In this document: positions 59,640-64,000 of the stretch, one piece after another
Numbering within the stretch: the first letter of the stretch is position 1
Layout: the number at the start of each line of letters is the position of its first letter
Assembly (NCBI GenBank): GCA_032622095.1
Contig: CP136063.1
Coordinates: forward strand, 35,624,106 to 35,688,105
DNA from: Siphonodentalium dalli
Lineage: Eukaryota > Mollusca > Scaphopoda > Gadilida > Siphonodentaliidae
Length of the DNA: 64,000 nucleotides
Direction: 5' to 3'
Translations under genes and position numbers: made by a program
The notes under the pieces: model-generated
Databases searched by the model: none
What the model was told of the DNA's origin: nothing
Seen by the model: only the letters and a program-made list of their open reading frames with translations

Positions 59640-61085
59640 AAAGATAGGAACGAGTCATTTTGGGGTCGTTCGGCCAAAAAGCATGGATTTTACTCCTTGC
59701 ATGACTAAATTATTTGGCACAGGCTACAGGTCGTAGCTTTGGTCAGATCTTCATGAAATTTGTCATGAATATTAACAATGACATGATCACATAGATGGGA
59801 AACGATTCATTTTGGGGTCATTCGGCCAAAAAACATGGCCGCAAGCAGCCATCTTGAGTTTTACTCTTTGCATGACTAAATCCTTTGGCCCGGTGGTCAG
59901 ATCTTCATGAAATTTGTCATGGATGTTAAAAATAGCATGTAGATGGGAACGAGTCATTTTGGGGATTTTACTCTTTGCATGACTAAATTATTTGGCACGG
60001 GCTACAGGTCGTCACTTTGGTCAGATCATCATGAAATTTGTCATAGAATATATGGATGTTAACAATGCCATATGGATGGAAAGTGAGTCATTTTGGGGTC
60101 ATTCAGCCAAAAAACATGGCCGCCAGCAGCCATCTTGAATTTTACTCTTTGCATGACTAAATCCTTTGGCACGGGCTACAGGTTGTACCTTTGGTCAGAT
60201 CTTCGTGAAATTTATCATGGATGTTAAAAATGACATGTAGATGGGAACAAGTCATTTTGGGGTCATTTGGCTAAAAATCATGGCCACCAGCAGTAGGCTT
60301 ACCACGATTATTCGATTATAAATCGACTAACCTTTGGCAGGTGTGGTGGTTGACGGTTATTTACTTTCGTCGACTGATCGCCCAAACGGGGAGTGGGGTA
60401 TGTTTGTGTATTTAAGCAATACTACGCACAAATACAATGACTGGAAGTAAAAGTTAACAGTGTATGTAGCACAATTTACCACCCGACAGCCTGTTCTGTC
60501 GCCCCTTCTGATGCAGCTTCTTTTGATAACGCAGCCAACGTTTGGTGGTCATCTTCAAAGAGTTCGGTGTGCCTTTGATGTCGTAAAAACTGTAGATGCA
60601 TGTTCACAGGTAACATTGATCGACTGGACAGATTTCTGATACGTAAATTTGAGTTTAGGCAGCCAATGCCGGTCGGGGGACTGCTGACTGACAGTTTATA
60701 ACTGTGTTCAGACTGGATGTAATGTAGTCATTGTAATTTTGATTTGATGACGTCTTTACCAGGGTGCAATATATGTCACATATATAAACGATTAATCGAC
60801 TAACCGTCGACTATAGCTGTCGGTTAGTCGATAATATTAAAACACATACCATGGCAACCCTTGCCAGCAGCCCGCTTGGATTTCAAATTCAATTCATTAG
60901 CACGAGTTACAAGTCTTACTTTTCATCTGATCGTCATGAAATTCATCATGGATGTTAATGTTGACACGTAGATGGGAACGGGTCATTTTGGGGTAGTTCG
61001 GCCAAAATCGTGGCTGCCAGCAGCAATCTTGGATTTTACTCTTTGCATCAATAAATTCTTTGGCACGGGCTACAGGTTTACGGGC
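59640..61085 (+). repeat. Dispersed ~155 bp repeat array, interrupted by a hAT-like MITE
   Basis: About five diverged units before 60293 and one and a half after 60871, all in plus orientation, with the usual TTTGGGGTCATTCGGCC and CTTTGCATGACTAAA landmarks. Confidence 0.8.
60294..60862. mobile_element. hAT-like MITE (569 bp) nested in the array
   Basis: Ends TAGGCTTACCACG and (inverted) AAGGGTTGCCATG. The flanking 8-mers ACCAGCAG (60286-60293) and GCCAGCAG (60863-60870) match at seven of eight. Joining the flanks restores the array's GCCAGCAGCC landmark. Subterminal ATCGACTAACC words are inverted relative to each other. Confidence 0.7.
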
Positions 61086-61189
61086 GAGTTTTTACCAGCT
61101 TTAGGGGGGCTGAAAATAGCACTCCTGGAGTCAATTGTGCGAGGGCTGTAGGAGGGCTATCAAATAGCCCTCCTCCGATTTCCAGGCCT

Positions 61190-61345
61190 GGGTCATGCCG
61201 GAAAAAATTTCAGGCACATATGCTCATTTTTTTCTATCGACCCTTGTTGGGACCCACCCAGCTCCGCGTCCAAAATTTTTGGTAGGGGGGGGGGGCGGGG
61301 TGGAAAAAAATTTCAGGCACGTATGCTGATTTTTTACTTTTGATC
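61190..61345 (+). repeat. Tandem copy of the CAGGCAC-TATGCTGATTT repeat
   Basis: Two copies about 115 bp apart, separated by a G-rich run near 61287. Related to 10535-10600. Confidence 0.6.
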
Positions 61346-61723
61346 CTTGGTTGGACCCGCCCACACCCACATAGTATTGTGGTTCAAACGCGGCATCTCC
61401 CTTCAGGTGGTAAATATATATTATTGGGATTTTCCAATATGGCAAAAATATACAAAGGACTGGTACGGATGTACTATAAAGTTTCCCATCTAATCGGTAT
61501 AAGTTACTTTGGAAGTTTTGTCGACTTCAGACTGCTATATCATCACTGGCATCTGGCATTTATTATTATGCATGCGTCATCCAATGATCAATCCGATAGT
61601 AGGCCCTAAAGAAATAATACCGGTATTTCAAACTATCTTCTATTCTCTTCTACATATTGACAAAATGCAGGTATGCTGAGACTTAGTCGTGTCAAAATAA
61701 ATAATTGTACTCCCTTATATATA

Positions 61724-61859
61724 CAGTAATGCCCTAAGTAATCAACCTCTCAGGGAGAGCTTTCCGATTAATGGCAACAAGCCATATTTCCGACTAAATC
61801 CTGAAAAGTTGCACATGATTCTGTTGTGGTTTCGATGTTGATTACTTCGGGCGTTACTG
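61724..61859. mobile_element. Palindromic TA-flanked MITE (136 bp)
   Basis: CAGTAATGCCCTAAGTAATC at the left and its diverged inverse at the right, with TA on both sides (61722-61723, 61860-61861). Same end type as the triplet at 28552-29030. Confidence 0.7.
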
Positions 61860-61874
61860 TACTGTCTCGTACAT

Positions 61875-62400
61875 GTCTGTCCGTGTGTGTAGCCGTGTGT
61901 CCGTCCGTACGTCACTCCGATGTCTGTTCATGTCATAACTTGAACAATAGTGTTCAGATCTCAATGAAATTAGGTTTGGATGTTCACGAGTTATTCATCT
62001 TTGTTTATCTTGAAATGTTGGATTTTTGGTCTGTCTGGTGTATGTTCATGTCAAAACTTGAACAGTAGTGCTCGGATCTGAATGAAAGTTTTTTATGGAT
62101 GTTCACTACTATGACATTCACTAGAAGGTTACATGTTTTCTTCAGATTTTCTATTCTAGAGTTATACATCTTTGTTTATCTGGAAATGTTGGCTGTTTGG
62201 TCCATCCAATGTCTGTTCAGCTCATAACTTGAACAGTAATGCTCGGATCTCAACGAAATTTTGTATGGATGTTCACCATTATGAGGACATTTAATGACAC
62301 ATTCAAATATCTGTTTTGTTTTTTGTTCTATAATTGTTCATCTTTGTTTATATGAAAATGCTGATTTCTGGGTCCATCTGTCTGAGTAAATGTACATGTA
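61875..62400 (+). repeat. Degenerate tandem repeat, ~150-185 bp unit, three copies
   Basis: Units share TGTCTGTTCA, CATAACTTGAACAGTA, CTCGGATCTCAA-GAAA, ATGGATGTTCAC and CATCTTTGTTTATCT. Confidence 0.75.
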
Positions 62401-63514
62401 TAGCCCTCAGAAGTTATACTACTAGTATATATGCCCACACTAGGTGGTATGCAACAAGGGGATTGCACCGGACGACAGTCCATCTCTTGTTTGTACTTTA
62501 ACCCTTTCCATACTGAACGGATAATCCCATTCAGTTATATGAAAGCATTCATTGGAATACATGTAGTTGATTCCACATTGAGAGGCCTGTGTATTCTGAT
62601 AATATAACAACTATGCCAAGTCCTTGTGAATATACCAATATTGGCAATGTGGTTTAGTTCTATGCGATTCACACAGGCCCCACGCTAGGAGGCGACTCGT
62701 TCACAGTGAGGTTGTGGTTGATATATGAGCCCATGCCTGCAGCTCAGCCATTTGACAATTCCGGCGGCGGTGTTTTTTGTATGTGGCTGGCGTAGAGAAA
62801 ATATGGCTCGCGGTGGCAAATTATAGGCCAACTTGAACAAGACAGATCGAAAATTTTACACAGCGTGAGTCTTCCAAAAAAAACAGCGAAAATTATTCTT
62901 ATCGGCAGATTATTCGATCGCGATTGACACGAGGAATGGCTGCAGTGTAAGGCGGTCGTGGAAAAGACTACTGCGGTGTACGCCAGTAACGGACTAGATT
63001 ACCGCGGTGGACTTCCGACACGACCGTGGTCAGATACGGCGGGTCACCGCGAATGAGCGGTGTACTGTACTACGCATGAGCATAGCTGTAATGTTTTCGG
63101 TCTGTCCAGATCTCTGTTATCTGTTTATTTGTCTTTCCGTGAATATGTTACGGTACCTCATACCAGAAGCCAGAAAATGTGTACAACACATGTAGCTTTT
63201 TTGAAGCGGTGAAATAAAAACTGAAAATTCCTATCATAATCCGCGGCTGGAGTTATGGACTTTTTTCGACTTAGAAAATATATTTTTTTCTTATTATCTT
63301 TGGTTTCCTGATGTTTGGACTGTTCAATTGAAAATTCTGTTTTATTTGTGAATCAATGATATCAAAATACAGGTCAAGTTCGAATTTGAGTTTTGTTTAG
63401 CCTTTCGACTTTGAATTTTTATTTTTGAGTACCTTCATGGTTTAATCATCTCCTCCTACAGATTTCATCCCAGAGATTTGAAACTTCAGAATACGGTATT
63501 GTTGCCCATCAGCA
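62401..63514. other. No gene; TTAACCCTTTCC start and ACCGCGGT-rich patch
   Basis: 62498 begins like the MITE at 50616, but a right end was not found. 62945-63065 is rich in ACTGCGGTG/ACCGCGGTG words as in the elements at 13031 and 58273. No supported gene. Confidence 0.4.
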
Positions 63515-63930
63515 ACAGAAAACGAGAGGCTGATCACGATTGGCAGATGTTTAACCCATCCCTTGGCGATAGTAAATTACTATGATTAGAATCATAAATT
63601 AGTGTGTTGATGTTGAATTATAGAGTATACTGTTATGTACTATAAAAGACAAATGTACTTAACACAAATTATTGGATTTTATGTGGTCACTCGCAAATAT
63701 AAGATAATTCACTGGCACAGGATAGGTAATGCTGCACCAGCGCAGCCTTGGATTAATTGTGAAAAGGTGACCCGGATATGGAATACTTGGGTTAATAGAG
63801 TCCAATTTAAGTTTACAATGATAATGTATCAAATTCTAATAACAACACAGCCATCAAGATGAGACACCTCACTGCTGACCTTTTAATATCAATTATATAG
63901 CAGAGCTGTCAACACTGCATGAAAAGCGAG
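63515..63930 (-). repeat. Inverted copy of 47390-47700
   Basis: The reverse complement shares GTTGACAGCTCTGCTATATA, ATAATTTGTGTTA-like, TACATAACAGTATACTC-like, TTTACTATCGCCAAGG and CGATCGTGATC-like blocks in order. A 75-residue frame over it is not supported. The window ends 70 bp later. Confidence 0.7.
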
Positions 63931-64000
63931 ATTTATACAATATAAATGTTGCATAAATTTAGGACCCTGAATTTATGCATGCATTTATACATATTAAATT

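Overview
This window looks like non-bacterial, animal genomic DNA, probably from a mollusc and most likely a bivalve. The composition is AT-rich, most long open frames are shadows or transposon remains, and coding pieces are separated by long introns. The transposon and tandem-repeat load is very heavy, and short palindromes such as ACATGTACATGT recur. The mollusc assignment is inference from repeat style; no conserved host gene fixes the species.

Host genes. The one convincing host gene is on the minus strand. It has an exon at 24557-24117 carrying the GDS block of an SGNH/PC-esterase domain and a terminal exon at 6688-6123 carrying the DxxH block. The two match in splice phase and are separated by about 17.4 kb of intron. 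That intron holds a Helitron-like element that has triplicated the 3' splice site of the last exon, several small DNA transposons, and a 3.4 kb array of a 41/46 bp satellite. Weaker single-exon candidates lie at 50230-50421, 42734-43072 and 25611-25875.

Region by region. 1-4.3 kb is a mosaic of degenerate tandem and duplicated repeats. 4.5-5.3 kb has a TTCnnGAA cluster and a tRNA-like SINE. 6.1-24.6 kb is the host gene and its intron. 24.7-31.5 kb is repeat-rich intergenic DNA with three tandem 129 bp palindromes. 31508-37953 is a tyrosine-recombinase retrotransposon of the Ngaro type, with split direct repeats A1 ... B1-A2 ... B2. It is broken by several frameshifts, by a TTAA-flanked MITE in the reverse transcriptase region, and by a run of about nine 16-residue coding repeats inside the RNase H domain. 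38-52.5 kb is intergenic DNA with inverted pairs, dispersed arrays of a ~155 bp unit, and a MITE with an empty paralogous site elsewhere in the window. 52628-57668 is a 5 kb foldback transposon: two long inverted arms, mostly minisatellite, bounded by an 8 bp target duplication. 57.7-64 kb holds four further small inverted-repeat elements, one nested in the ~155 bp array.

The most unusual items are the foldback element, the repeat expansion inside the retrotransposon RNase H, and the Helitron-associated triplication of a splice acceptor. No CRISPR array, rRNA gene or intact autonomous transposon was seen.
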